A stretch of 64,000 bases of DNA. Origin: Gyrodactylus bullatarudis (taxonomy: Eukaryota; Platyhelminthes; Monogenea; Gyrodactylidea; Gyrodactylidae). How positions within the stretch are numbered: position 1 is the stretch's first letter; each line of letters starts with the position of its first letter. Positions 25,401 to 34,487 of this stretch are shown here, piece after piece. Under the pieces are notes generated by a model, which had not been told where the DNA came from, ran no database searches, and saw only the letters and a program-made list of their open reading frames with translations. Location of the stretch: NCBI GenBank assembly GCA_012064415.1, contig SSNU01000220.1, positions 62,001 to 126,000 on the forward strand. Reading direction: 5' to 3'. The position numbers were made by a program, and so were the translations under genes.

Positions 25401-28181
25401 ATATGGCCTTCTTCTTTTTCTATACTTGTTGCAAAGATTACCTTCTTTTATTTCTTTTTCTCTGCAATAGCAAGGAGAGTTAAGAGTTTTTTCTTCACTT
25501 TCTTATTTTAACTAATTAAATTTTTTATTCATTTAAACTAGCCGATGAATAATAATGAGATTATGATGGGAAATGAAACAATTGTAAGCATTTACTAAAA
25601 AACCTCGGTCTACGGTGATCTTATTTTTTCATTAGAGGCATTTTCTTTAATCTGAAAGGGAGAAAGTGACTAACTGTGATTGTTAATGATTTTGAAGAAA
25701 AAAATATTTTAAATTGACAAGTGTATTTTTCATTAGCCAAACTATGATCATGTAACCGAAGTAAGTCTAAGCAAAAGAAATTCTTTACTACCACATAAAA
25801 AACATGCTTTAGTAATTATCGTTTAAATCCTCGTCGTCATTCCTAAAATTAACTTTAAAGTATTCACATTACTGGCACAATTTCATTCTTTCAAAAACCT
25901 GCCAATTTTATATTCTTGAACTTATCTAATCGTTTTTTTCTTTTAATTTAGGGCTCTAACCTATTGATGAATTCAGCCGGTGCCGGTATGGGCTCTGGAA
26001 TGGGCGCTGGCATGGGAGGTGGCTATGGCGGTGGAACCTTTGTTTCAAACGTTGGCCATGGAAAAATGCTTGACATGAGTCCAGGGTAAGTTTCCTCTAT
26101 TTTGTTAAGAATTGTGATATTAGAAAATATTCCGAGAAATAAGTTCTATAGAATAAACAAAAAAAATATCATGGGTTCAGGGGGAGAGAGATAGAAGGTG
26201 TCTCGTGAAAGAAATAGCATTATACTCTCATCAGAGCAAGCAAGATGGGATTATTGTTCTTCTTTTTGGCTTGAATTCAATAATCACATGTTTTCTCCTA
26301 AATTGGTTCATTGATATTTACTTACTTGATATTCTATCACGATCTTTCCTTTATACAATTTATAGATGCCTATTGATTTATGCTGGAGGGTAAGAACCCA
26401 TGATGATTCTTCATTCTCGATGAGTCATTCGAAGATGAGATCGTGTTTTATTATGCTTATAACGTATGGAAAACTTTAAATAGATTATTATACATGCATC
26501 ATTAAAAAAAATTAGAATTCGAAACTAGGGGGCAACATTCAAGGGTGGGGAAATACAATGAAGAGAAATTTAAATGATTGATTTGAAAAATTTGTAGTGG
26601 TAGGAGATGACCTTGGAAATTTGAATCATTTAAAAAGAAGAGTTCATCTAAATCAAAATGTTGCTTATAAACCTTTATTTTTCCGTCCACTACAGAATGG
26701 ATATGAATTCATACAGAATGAGGCAAAACTTTACCGAAACTGGTGGACCAAATGTATATAGTACAGATATGAAAGTTGACTGCTGTGAAATCAGTCAGAA
26801 TAGTAAATATGCTGTGACTGGCTCAGCAAATGGACCTCCACAAGTCTGGGATATGGTTGTAAGATAATATTTTCTAGATGAATTCGACTGTAAAAGTTAA
26901 ATTGTATTCATTTTAGTCTGGTGAATTATTCAAGGTTATGGATGGTTCAGAATTAGCCGCCCGAGATCTTCACTTGGGCTGCAATGACCAGGTTCTTGTT
27001 GGCCAAGTTGTCGATGAAAATGACATGGATAGCTACATTATGTCGAATGGAAATCCAGTTAGAAGATTACAAGTATGTCTAAGCGTAGCAATCTCTTCTT
27101 AAAACCGAATGTTTACTATAATTTATTATAGTTATGGCACTTCCAAACTGGACAACAAATGGAAATGCAAGAGAAGATCATGTGTTCAGCTAGTTGTTTA
27201 ACTACAAGAGATAAAAATGATCTTATTGTGGCTAGAACACAACCAAAGGGTGATTCAATTCTTGTCTGGGATCTAATTGGCAATGAAAATAAGCAAGAAA
27301 TTTTCTACAACAGAATTTCTGATTCTCCGGTTACTTTCTTGAAAGTTTCACTAGATGATAGACTTGTTGTAGCTGGCTTTGAAAATGGTGAAGATCAACC
27401 CTGTACCTACATGGTGTTTGACCTATGTGCAGAACATTCAGTTAGTTTTTAAAATAACAATTTTTTTATATCTTTCTAAATTCAATAAATTGTAATCTTT
27501 ATAGCAAATGATTGAGCCAAACAGAGTAGATTTCGATGCTGAAGTCAACGCAACGGAAATTCTTAGTGATTTTGAAGCTATTACTGGCACAAGAAAGGGT
27601 CATCTATTTGTCTGGAATATTCATACTTGTGAAGCAATTAGACAAATTCAAATTAGTGCTGTTATTGAAGATAATACTCTAGTTGCTTTGCCAGCACATA
27701 ATGATTTGATTCATTGTGTCACCTTGTCGAAGGATGGCCAGTACATTGTAACTGGTAGTCGAGATCAGACTGTCAAAGTCTGGAAGCGATCTGAAGAGAG
27801 ACTACTCCATTGCTTAGAAGGCCATAATGATGATGTAAGTTTGAAAATACAACTTCAAAGATTTTATTTTTATCCAACCAATTAACATCTCTTTAGGTTT
27901 TATCGACATTCATCTCACCCGATAGTGAAGTTATCGTTTCAGGAAGTTGGGACGGTTCCATAAGAGTATGGCGTCTACGCGATGGAAACCAAATGTGCTG
28001 GTTCACTAGTAATATTGAAATTCTTCAAGTTAAACTGTCCAACGACAAGAGGGCGATTGTTGGTCTCGGTGAAAGGAATGGCAACAGAAAACTGATTATG
28101 CTCCAGATTATTAGAAATAGAACCACAGTCTATGGGCCAAATGAAAGTCTATCGCCTAGTCTAGGCCCTGCATCTCCCTAA
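1063..28181 (+). CDS. Neurexin/axotactin-like transmembrane protein with cytoplasmic WD40 domain (5' partial)
   Basis: This is one gene traced as 34 exons with GT-AG borders and matching phases, giving 2,249 codons plus stop. The order is: end of a laminin G (LamG) domain, LamG, EGF-like, two LamG, eleven EGF, LamG, EGF, LamG, transmembrane helix, microexons, Gly/Met-rich linker, WD40-type repeats. LamG/EGF membrane proteins of the neurexin/axotactin class act in cell adhesion and neuron-glia or synapse contact; a role here is inferred from the family. The start codon, signal peptide and first LamG domains lie upstream of the window. The odd part is the intracellular WD40 domain, since neurexins normally have a short tail ending in a PDZ ligand. 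The exon at 25952 is phase 0 at its start and phase 2 at its end, which fits the first WD40 exon exactly, so a single gene is favoured over two neighbours. Exons are detailed in the entries below. Confidence 0.8.
2904..5761. other. Long intron in the LamG region
   Basis: No coding exon, RNA gene or transposon ORF recognised in 2.86 kb. There is a small perfect inverted repeat near 4133-4151 (ATAGACACA, one central base, TGTGTCTAT). The sequence is otherwise AT-rich. Confidence 0.5.
6336..8547. other. Long intron in the LamG region
   Basis: No exon or element recognised. A TA-rich simple stretch lies near 6650-6665 and another near 6705-6740. The open stretch near 7394-7576 on the minus strand has no recognisable similarity. 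Confidence 0.5.
10408..11643. other. Intron before the EGF exons
   Basis: AT-rich; nothing recognised apart from the terminal pyrimidine tract and acceptor before 11644. Confidence 0.5.
11644..13569 (+). CDS. Two exons carrying a run of eleven EGF repeats
   Basis: Exon 11644-12326 encodes six EGF modules and exon 13017-13569 encodes five, each with the C-C-C-CxC-C spacing (for example CDCRNTGFTGPRC and CDCDPGYTGDKC). Many modules share a (C/E)C..(T/S)G(F/Y).G..C ending, which suggests local tandem duplication. Exon 1 is entered in phase 1 from LamG exon 10128-10407 and leaves in phase 0; exon 2 leaves in phase 1. The modules lack a clear D-x-D/N-E-x-C calcium-binding start plus hydroxylation consensus, so most are probably plain structural EGF modules. 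They form a rigid spacer between the distal and proximal LamG groups. Confidence 0.9.
13953..13988 (+). CDS. 36-nt symmetric cassette exon between the EGF run and the next LamG
   Basis: The exon is bounded by TTTCTAG and GTGAAAG and is entered and left in phase 1. It adds twelve residues (ASEIPNQNAARP). Its length is a multiple of three and both neighbours (13569 donor, 14235 acceptor) are also phase 1, so inclusion or skipping leaves the frame intact. It looks like an optional hinge. Confidence 0.6.
14235..15027 (+). CDS. Exons for a membrane-proximal LamG plus one EGF module
   Basis: Exons are 14235-14407, 14461-14617 and 14701-15027. They encode a LamG domain (starting near FLSEYKNPGYLVYDL, with IIIGANATEEDIFRGAIGGV toward its end) followed by one EGF module with six Cys (YCHPGYCENRGTC through WGDRCEK). 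The intron between the first two exons is only 53 nt. The LamG-EGF-LamG order before the membrane matches the proximal repeat of neurexins. Confidence 0.85.
15028..17628. other. 2.6-kb intron between the last EGF and the last LamG
   Basis: No exon recognised. A 12-bp palindrome (GGCATGCATGCC) occurs near 16736. The open stretch at 17083-17328 has no domain signature. Confidence 0.5.
17629..22527 (+). CDS. Exons for the last LamG domain and the juxtamembrane stalk
   Basis: Exons are 17629-17807, 19381-19537, 21925-22017 and 22291-22527. They encode the last LamG domain (YYGYLDNDRNEGTY, DDGKYHIVNLDRENNQFKYY, IYVGAD, FKGVLGGAFSWNDQEI). A stalk follows that is rich in Pro, Gly and Ser (ILPPIPIPSNVPNTGGG). 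The last exon ends in phase 1. The stalk would place the LamG/EGF ectodomain away from the membrane. Confidence 0.85.
17808..21924. other. Large introns around the 19381-19537 exon
   Basis: Two introns (17808-19380 and 19538-21924) with nothing recognised except short simple repeats, including the TTC run annotated separately. Confidence 0.5.
20592..20615. repeat. TTC microsatellite
   Basis: Eight uninterrupted TTC units inside an intron of the neurexin-like gene. Confidence 0.9.
22587..22856 (+). CDS. Transmembrane exon
   Basis: This exon encodes a Gly-rich stalk, then a hydrophobic helix of about 23 residues (ISALAAGIILSLLLCLSGLI), then WACWKCKPGGCG. The Cys residues close to the inner face are plausible palmitoylation sites. 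A basic patch (FIKKAASVFGG) follows, as expected for the cytoplasmic side under the positive-inside rule. The orientation is type I: ectodomain N-terminal, tail C-terminal. The exon ends in phase 1 after GEKDAY. Confidence 0.85.
22955..25760 (+). CDS. Row of seven cytoplasmic microexons (14-42 nt)
   Basis: Candidate exons between the membrane helix and the WD40 part are 22955-22968 (14 nt, phase 1 to 0, GRGG), 23155-23181 (NPYQNIGGM), 23429-23449 (DVEEQQV), 23652-23672 (VYEMNHY), 25324-25347 (ERDSYYSL), 25542-25583 (PMNNNEIMMGNETI) and 25737-25760 (PNYDHVTE). Most have good GTAAGT-type donors. All but the first are phase 0 and a multiple of three, so any subset can be joined without a frameshift. 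Several peptides contain Tyr in YxxΦ or YxN settings. Individual short exons are less certain than the pattern; 25324-25347 and the 14-nt exon would benefit most from RNA support. Confidence 0.6.
24842..24930 (+). CDS. Candidate alternative last exon giving a short -IRV tail
   Basis: A strong acceptor (TTTCCTTTTGTTCAG) precedes an open stretch of 28 codons and TAG. It is open in phase 1, the phase in which the transmembrane exon (ends 22856) leaves. In phase 0 it would stop after one codon, and in phase 2 after nine. Direct joining gives GEKDAY followed by a Ser/Thr/Glu-rich tail ending in EEALIRV. The final I-R-V fits a class II PDZ ligand (Φ-x-Φ), like the C-termini of classical neurexins. 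This would be an isoform without WD40 domain. It is inferred from frame and splice signals only. Confidence 0.45.
25952..26085 (+). CDS. Gly/Met-rich linker exon
   Basis: This exon is entered in phase 0 and left in phase 2. It encodes a low-complexity segment dominated by Gly, Met, Ala and Ser (GAGMGSGMGAGMGGGYGGG) and ending GKMLDMSPG. It joins the microexon row to the WD40 domain and is probably flexible. Its phase 2 end matches only the acceptor at 26696, which is the main evidence that the receptor and the WD40 domain belong to one transcript. Confidence 0.75.
26696..28181 (+). CDS. Five exons for the C-terminal WD40-type domain
   Basis: Exons are 26696-26858, 26917-27072, 27132-27440, 27505-27834 and 27897-28181, ending in TAA. 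About 414 residues contain WD40-like units with clear signatures: SANGPPQVWDM, GDSILVWDLIG, GTRKGHLFVWNIHTCE, GSRDQTVKVWKRSEE and GSWDGSIRVWRLRDG. The layout resembles the C-terminal beta-propellers of NACHT/WD (NWD) proteins, where propellers serve as protein-binding platforms. Following a transmembrane helix, it would sit in the cytoplasm as a scaffold. The stop is followed by a 3' region with AATAAA at 29301. Confidence 0.85.
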
Positions 28182-30238
28182 AATAATATCCTCAATCTAC
28201 CTGCAATGAAATCCCAACTCATGAAAAAGTCCCCCCCCCATGTTTTGTGGATGAAGAACAGAAAGTATAAAAAGTCACAAGCAATGAAGTTATTCCCTTT
28301 TTTTATAGATATCAACTAAATGTATGGGCTATTTCTAAGAAATTCTTGGTCTGAATTCATTAAGTTAAAAACCAAAATTTATTAGAATTTCAAAGGATTT
28401 TTATCAATTATTTTGATTATTTTTTCGAACTTTTGCACCCACATCCATTCTTATCGGGAAAAAAATGTATAAAAAGAATGACAAAATGTCGCTGTCTATA
28501 ACATGGATATCAATTATGTCTCACTTCAATTGAACATGATGAAAATAATTAACCAAGTACCATGGATATATAACCATACCATATGACCCTCTTGAAGCCT
28601 TGTCAAAACCTAGCTGAAAAAACCTACCTGTTATATTATATATATTATTATACATGAATCAATATATCAAAATATATATTTAGAGAGAGAGGTATTGTCT
28701 CTTCTCAGCGGAACCTCTGCCAAGCAACCTACCTATATTTAAAATTATTTATTTTAAGACAAAAGAAATACGAGATTAATATTATTATTTTATACAAGTT
28801 TGATGAAATATTTAAGAAATACACTTTTATGATCCGGACAGGGATGATCAAGTTTAATTGATGGAGAAAGAACCTTGTCTTTTATCAAATGATGTTGTAT
28901 TATTGTATGAATTCCATTGGCTAAACCACAAATGGAAGGAAATACTTTCTCTATAGTGCTTTTATCATTTATTTTCATTATCATCTTTGTAAAGAAAAAA
29001 AACCATTGTCAATTTGATTAGCAATTAACTCTCAAAAACTCTCTTTAAAACAGAAGCAAAGAAGAACAACAGACATTGTTATGAATTACGTTATGAATAG
29101 TTTCAGTGCAATTTTTCTGACATTGTATACAACTACTATAACAGAAATGATAACGCTGAATTCTTTTGATAAATTCTCAAAGCATTTCTTTCTTTTTAAT
29201 TTATTTGAAGAATAATTATTACAAAAACAAAAGTTACTCTTAATTAATAATAACATAGCAATGTAATATTGGTATTATTAAAAATCGTTATACGTTATGA
29301 AATAAAGTGCCTTGATGAAATAACTCTGCAGATGTTTCATTCCTTAATCCCAATTTAGTAATATTCCTGATAACTTTTATTCTAAACTATTTATACACAT
29401 ATTTGGATCTTAACATGCTTAAAAGATGTTGATCTTAGATGGAAATAGATTATTGCAATTAGTAATAAGCAGTTGTCTTAAAATCTAAAAGAGCTGTATT
29501 GATTTTTGTAAAAGTATGATAAAAAGTCTCGGTTTTTAATCAACTGTGCGACTATTTTTTAATCATTAGACGCGACACTTTTTTCAGAGAGTACATTTAA
29601 CACCTCTTATCTTAGAGGAGGAAGGAAAAGCTTAAGGTTAACTTAATTGCTGCATTCTTACTAAGAATTTCTTAGTCAATATTTATTCATGAGAATTTAA
29701 TTTATAGACATAATAAGACTAATAGACTATTAATTGCCTAGATACCTTTTTTAGAGTAGACTATAGAGATAGTTTTATTAAATAAAGAAATTTTTAAAAA
29801 TATTTATAGGCTTTTCAACAGGATAATGTGATTAGATTCGTTCATGATTTGTTCAAAGGAACGATTGATTCAGAATACTGTATTGTATAAGAATATATTC
29901 GGTTATTACTTCAAAGTAGATATCGTATTTTTTAATTAAAAGTATCGAGAGTAACTCTAAACCAGTAGGATTAAAGAGATGATGTCAATCGAAACGAAGA
30001 ATGATTTATAACAATGAAGCGTTGAGAATGAAAGAATTCATCTCTTCAAAACTAGGATTTATCGATTGTCATTTTCGCTCAATTTATAGTTCATATTAAT
30101 ATGCATATCTCCGATTTATTCAAGTTTCAAATCTAATTGATAATCATTATTCTGATAAATGTAATAATGAATAACGCAATCAATCATTTTAATTGATAAG
30201 ATAAGGATTATTAGTTCAATATTCAGAATTAATAGGAA
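28182..30238. other. 3' UTR and spacer between the receptor gene and its WD40 duplicate
   Basis: This follows the stop of the receptor gene. It has a C run near 28230, several AT-rich stretches, and an AATAAA at 29301-29306 that may be a polyadenylation signal. No convincing ORF is seen; the minus-strand open stretch at 28790-28984 has no recognisable domain. Confidence 0.5.
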
Positions 30239-33200
30239 ATGGTGTTAGATCATTGTGAAATAAGTAAAAATAACGAATTTGTCATAACAGCATCTGGCGA
30301 AGGACCTCCACAGGTCTGGGATTTAAAAGTGAGTCAAGGAGATAATCTCTACCATAATCTATTGTCAGAAACACGCTATACCCACTCAAGAAACCTTGAT
30401 TCTAACAGTTAACTTTTTCTTGATAACCAATCTTTCATTGTCATAGAATAAAACCAAGATCAATTTAATAGAATAATTAAAAACTTGATTCCACTTATGC
30501 AATCATCTAAGCACAATTTGCTAAAGTTTGGGAATCTTTAGGATCAAAAACACCTGAACTAAGAATAATTGCGCTTTTTGATCGTAGATTCATATCTACA
30601 AACCATTTGCAAGAAAAAATATTAAATCAGGGTCATGAAAAAAAAACTTTTACAAAGCCTTTTCTATAGATGTTACAAGTAACTTTTTCAGTGAATGACA
30701 TAAGGATTAAAGCGAATTTATATAAAGATGACCATTTTTTCAAGAAACTTGTCGTTATTTTAACAATTCAAACCCTTGAATTATTCACATTCTAATTCTA
30801 TTTCGATGAGAACCAGGAAGAGCTTTTGTATTTTTATATTTCGTATTTATTATCATAATATAGTTGAGACGAGCGATATTAAATCTTCCTCTAATCATTA
30901 TTGTGGGAAATTGAAACATCAAATATAATGAAAAACGACGCAATGTAAACTTTGCTTGAAGAAGCCGAATTCTGATTTAATATTCTAATATTAATCCCAA
31001 ATAATAGATAATCAATAGGTTCCAATCTCCAAAATCAACTAGAGTCGTAACTTCAAAAATTAGAGTTTCTATAAAAAAATTTTTATTATAAATGTAATAA
31101 ATTTTCATCTGTATTAATAAAGATTGAGAGCTTCTTAAATACTGCTTCTAAGTAACAGAAAAGCAAAGAGAATTTCGAACTTAAATCACAAAAAAATTTC
31201 TATCCTTACTAAAGGTATTTAATAAAGATAGAGATCCCTTTTCAAAGCTATCACGGAGGTACAGCCCCATCAGAATATTATTTGTTCAGATCATTTCAGC
31301 ATTTCAGAAGAATCTTTAGAAATGATGAGGATTTAAAAAGAGCTATTGAATAGGTAGATCTGGGCTAGAGGAATAAATAAACTAGGAGAAAGATGGAGAG
31401 TATTTCTCTATAATAAAAATTTTATTCAAAATTTTGTTTCCTTTGTGTAAATTGAGATGATACATCCTAATAGAAAATGTTATTTTTTTAAATATTTTAT
31501 TATTATTTATAAATCCCAATATTGATTTCATTCAGACTGTTTTTTTCTTTCTATATATTATTATTATTTCAACAGTCTGGGGATTTGCACAGTGTCCAAA
31601 TGGATGGTTCAGATCTGTCAACAGTATCCGCACATTTGGCATGCCGTGATCAAATCCTTGTTGGGCATGTCATCGATGAAAAAAGCTCAAAAGAAGAGGA
31701 GAACGGTGTTTATGTTCTACAAGTAATATTTCGAATGTAAAAAATGAATCAAGTTTTTTATTTTTTTATTGAGTTTTTTGTGACCAAGTGCTTTTAGTAC
31801 CTCAAATTGGATGTGGAGAAGTCACACATCTAGAGACAAGATTCAGCGTGTATACTGAAGAGCCTCAATAAAGACGAAACGTGTCTATGCCTGCCATACA
31901 TGTTTGGATTTTTTCTTTACTAGCCTATAAATTAGAGTCTTATGTCTAATTAAGGCAAGATGTGTGACTTCTCTGCATCCAATTAGAGATACTAAAAGAC
32001 TTAGATACTTATCCCTTTTCACGAAAAACTCAATTAAAAACTTGATAAAAAATACAAAAAAAAGTTTTTTATTAAAGTTTTAACCCTCTCGTACCCATTT
32101 GATTGTGAGACTAGATAGGATAAATCAATATATATTTTTGAGCAATTTCAATACAACTTTTCTATCTACTTAACGATGAAACATGAAGTTTTTTAAATTT
32201 TTCCATCAAGTCTTAGAAATCATCCATATCTGAGAATATCATGGTGAAATATTTTATCCGTTAAGGTTGACAGTCAGGTATTATAATTGTGTGTAATTTA
32301 GATTTAAAAAAATATTTTTCCTAAAGAAATTTCATAAAAACTGCCTGCGGGGTGTCCTTTGGGTACGAGAGGATTAAACATCCCTAAATATTAGTCCACC
32401 TAGGATTAATATTTGATAAATTTGATATCATTTTTCTAATCATTAGAATCTAATGAGTTGAAATTTAGTAATTACTAATTACCGTCATGACAAGATACTT
32501 TCTTTACTCTTATAAAGTCTTTAAAAGTATTTTGATACATTTTTAAAGCTCAAAAAGAGTTGTGTATCACATTCTGCGAAATAAAAGCCTATTTGAAAAT
32601 CGCTAATAAAACTATTCTTATTTTTTATTTTTAAGCGATATCTTGAATTTAAGATGATAAACATTTCTGGTTATTTTACTTAGCTATGGCATTTTAAAAC
32701 TGGAAAGAAAATAAAAATTCTTGAGGATATCAAAAGTTCAGCAAGTTGTTTTGGGGATCAAGACAAAAATGATCTCATCTTAGCTAGAAGGCACACAAAA
32801 GGAGACTCGATTCTCGTTTGGGACCTCATCGGGAATGAAAATAAGGATGAAATATTCTATAATGCAGATAACAGTGATCCCTTAATAACTTTCCTCAGGT
32901 TATCCAATAACGAAAGATTTCTTCTTGCTGGTTTCGATAATGGAGAAAATCAAGATTGTTCTTACTTAATTTTCGATTTTCATTCAGATAATGTGAGCTT
33001 TTATGCTTTTAAGTTATTTAAAGAATTTAACATGTTTCAATTTATAATGAAAATTTTTTGACTTTGTTACAGTGTCGAATCCCTTTCTACTAATCCCTTT
33101 TTTCACTCTGATTGGATAGAAATCACGGGGAGTTGGTCCAGTTGTCCAAGTGTTGGACTTTCCATGCTTAGGACTTTGGTCCAATTCTCCCCTACAGTGT

Positions 33201-34349
33201 ACTCAGAAGTCTCAATAAAGATGAAACGCGTCTATGCCTGATATACATTTTTGGATTGAATTTTTACTAGCCTAGAATGAGTTAGATCTTTATGAGGCAA
33301 GATGTGTGACTTCTCCGTATCGACTTGTAATTAGAGATAATATAGACTATGAAGAGATGTGTAATAAACCATCATAAAAGCAAATAACAAGAAATCGTGA
33401 AAAGAAATTGAATACTTTTAATCCAGTAATGATAGGAAGGAGGCAGTTGCGTAAAAGACATTGCCATCAAAAGGTTCTGACGTAGTCATCATTTTTATGA
33501 ACTTTAGATGAGATTTGAAATTGAATATTGGAAATTAGTTAATTTGAGATCAAGAAAAAACTATCTAACTTTATAAATAAGGTTTCTAAATGTATGAAAG
33601 GAATCGCTGTTGATGCCGAGGTTGATGCAACAGAATTAATCAATGATATTGAAGCAATTACAGGTACAAGAAAGGGGCATCTTTTCATTTGGAATATACA
33701 GACATGTGAAGTAATCAGGCAATTTCAAAGGAGTACCATTATCAAGGATGGAGGTCTACCAGCTCATGATGATTTAATAAATTCAGTTAATCTGTCCAAG
33801 GATGGGAAGTATATCATTTCATGTGGTCGTGATAAAACAATCAAAGTCTGGAAGACTGAGGGAGGAAAATTACTGCACTCACTAGAAGGACATATTAGCG
33901 AAGTAAGATTGAATTTTTCAGCTTTTTCTGGTTAATTTCGATATTTTAAAGCAAAATCAATTCATTTTTGATTATGAATAAAACAGAATTGAAAAGAGAA
34001 GCTCGAGCTTATTGACAAATTTCAAGTTATTTATTGAGGACTCCAATGAGGAGTTTTTTTGCTATCACTCTTGAAATATTTAATCAAAATTCTTATGACT
34101 TAGGTCACCTCGGGAGTTATCTCTGTTGAGAGTGAATTGATTATCTCTTCAAGTCTTGACGGTACAATTCGAGTATGGCGTCTTCTTGATGGCAATCAAA
34201 TGTGCTGCTTTTCGAGTAATATTGCAATTCTTCACATTAAATTAACTCACGATGAAAAGGCAATCATTGGTCTCGGTCTAAGAGATGGAAACTATAAGAT
34301 GGTCATGCTTCAACTTATGAGACATAAAATAAAGAGTTGTAAAATTTGA
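30239..34349 (+). CDS. WD40-domain paralogue (tandem duplicate of the receptor's tail)
   Basis: Five exons (30239-30328, 31576-31722, 32684-32992, 33582-33902, 34104-34349) form one open frame ending in TGA, about 370 residues. Each aligns with one of the last five exons of the receptor gene; the third is identical in length (309 nt) and all internal phases are 0. Shared motifs include GEGPPQVWDL, GDSILVWDLIGNENK, EAITGTRKGHLFIWNIQTCE and GTIRVWRLLDGNQMC. It lacks LamG, EGF and membrane segments. The first exon matches only the last part of its counterpart, and the ATG at 30239-30241 is the simplest start, but an upstream exon entering at GAAATGG (after AATAG) is also possible. There are no stops or frameshifts, which suggests selection. 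It may be a soluble relative of the receptor tail or an alternative tail of the same gene. Confidence 0.7.
31748..32046. mobile_element. Foldback (MITE-like) element in the WD40-paralogue intron
   Basis: About 299 bp with long imperfect terminal inverted repeats. ATCAAG at 31748 pairs with CTTGAT at 32046, and GAGAAGTCACACATCT near 31817 pairs with AGATGTGTGACTTCTC near 31958. No coding capacity is seen. It lies in the intron between the second and third exons of the duplicate. Confidence 0.65.
33128..33193 (+). other. Intronic hairpin with miRNA-precursor-like shape
   Basis: GGGGAG...TTGG at the 5' end pairs with CCAATTCTCCCC at the 3' end. An inner TCC/GGA block also pairs, leaving a loop of about 23 nt and arms of about 21-22 nt. 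The size and arm length resemble a pre-miRNA, but it abuts a repeat and could be repeat-derived. Confidence 0.3.
33194..33345. repeat. Second, partial copy of the foldback element's core
   Basis: It shares the order of several blocks with the element at 31748-32046: CTCAATAAAGA.GAAACG, GTCTATGCCTG, TTACTAGCCTA and GCAAGATGTGTGACTTCTC. The left terminal repeat is not recognisable, so the copy is truncated or rearranged. It lies in the next intron of the same gene. Confidence 0.6.
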
Positions 34350-34487
34350 TATTATTCATTAGATTTTTTTATTGTTTATTTTAATCTTTTTTACATCTTA
34401 ATCGTGAGGATAGAAACCTGAGCAATTTTTCTTGTCAAAATGAGATTATTACAAAAAGAATATTTTATTTAAAAGGTAAAAAACATT

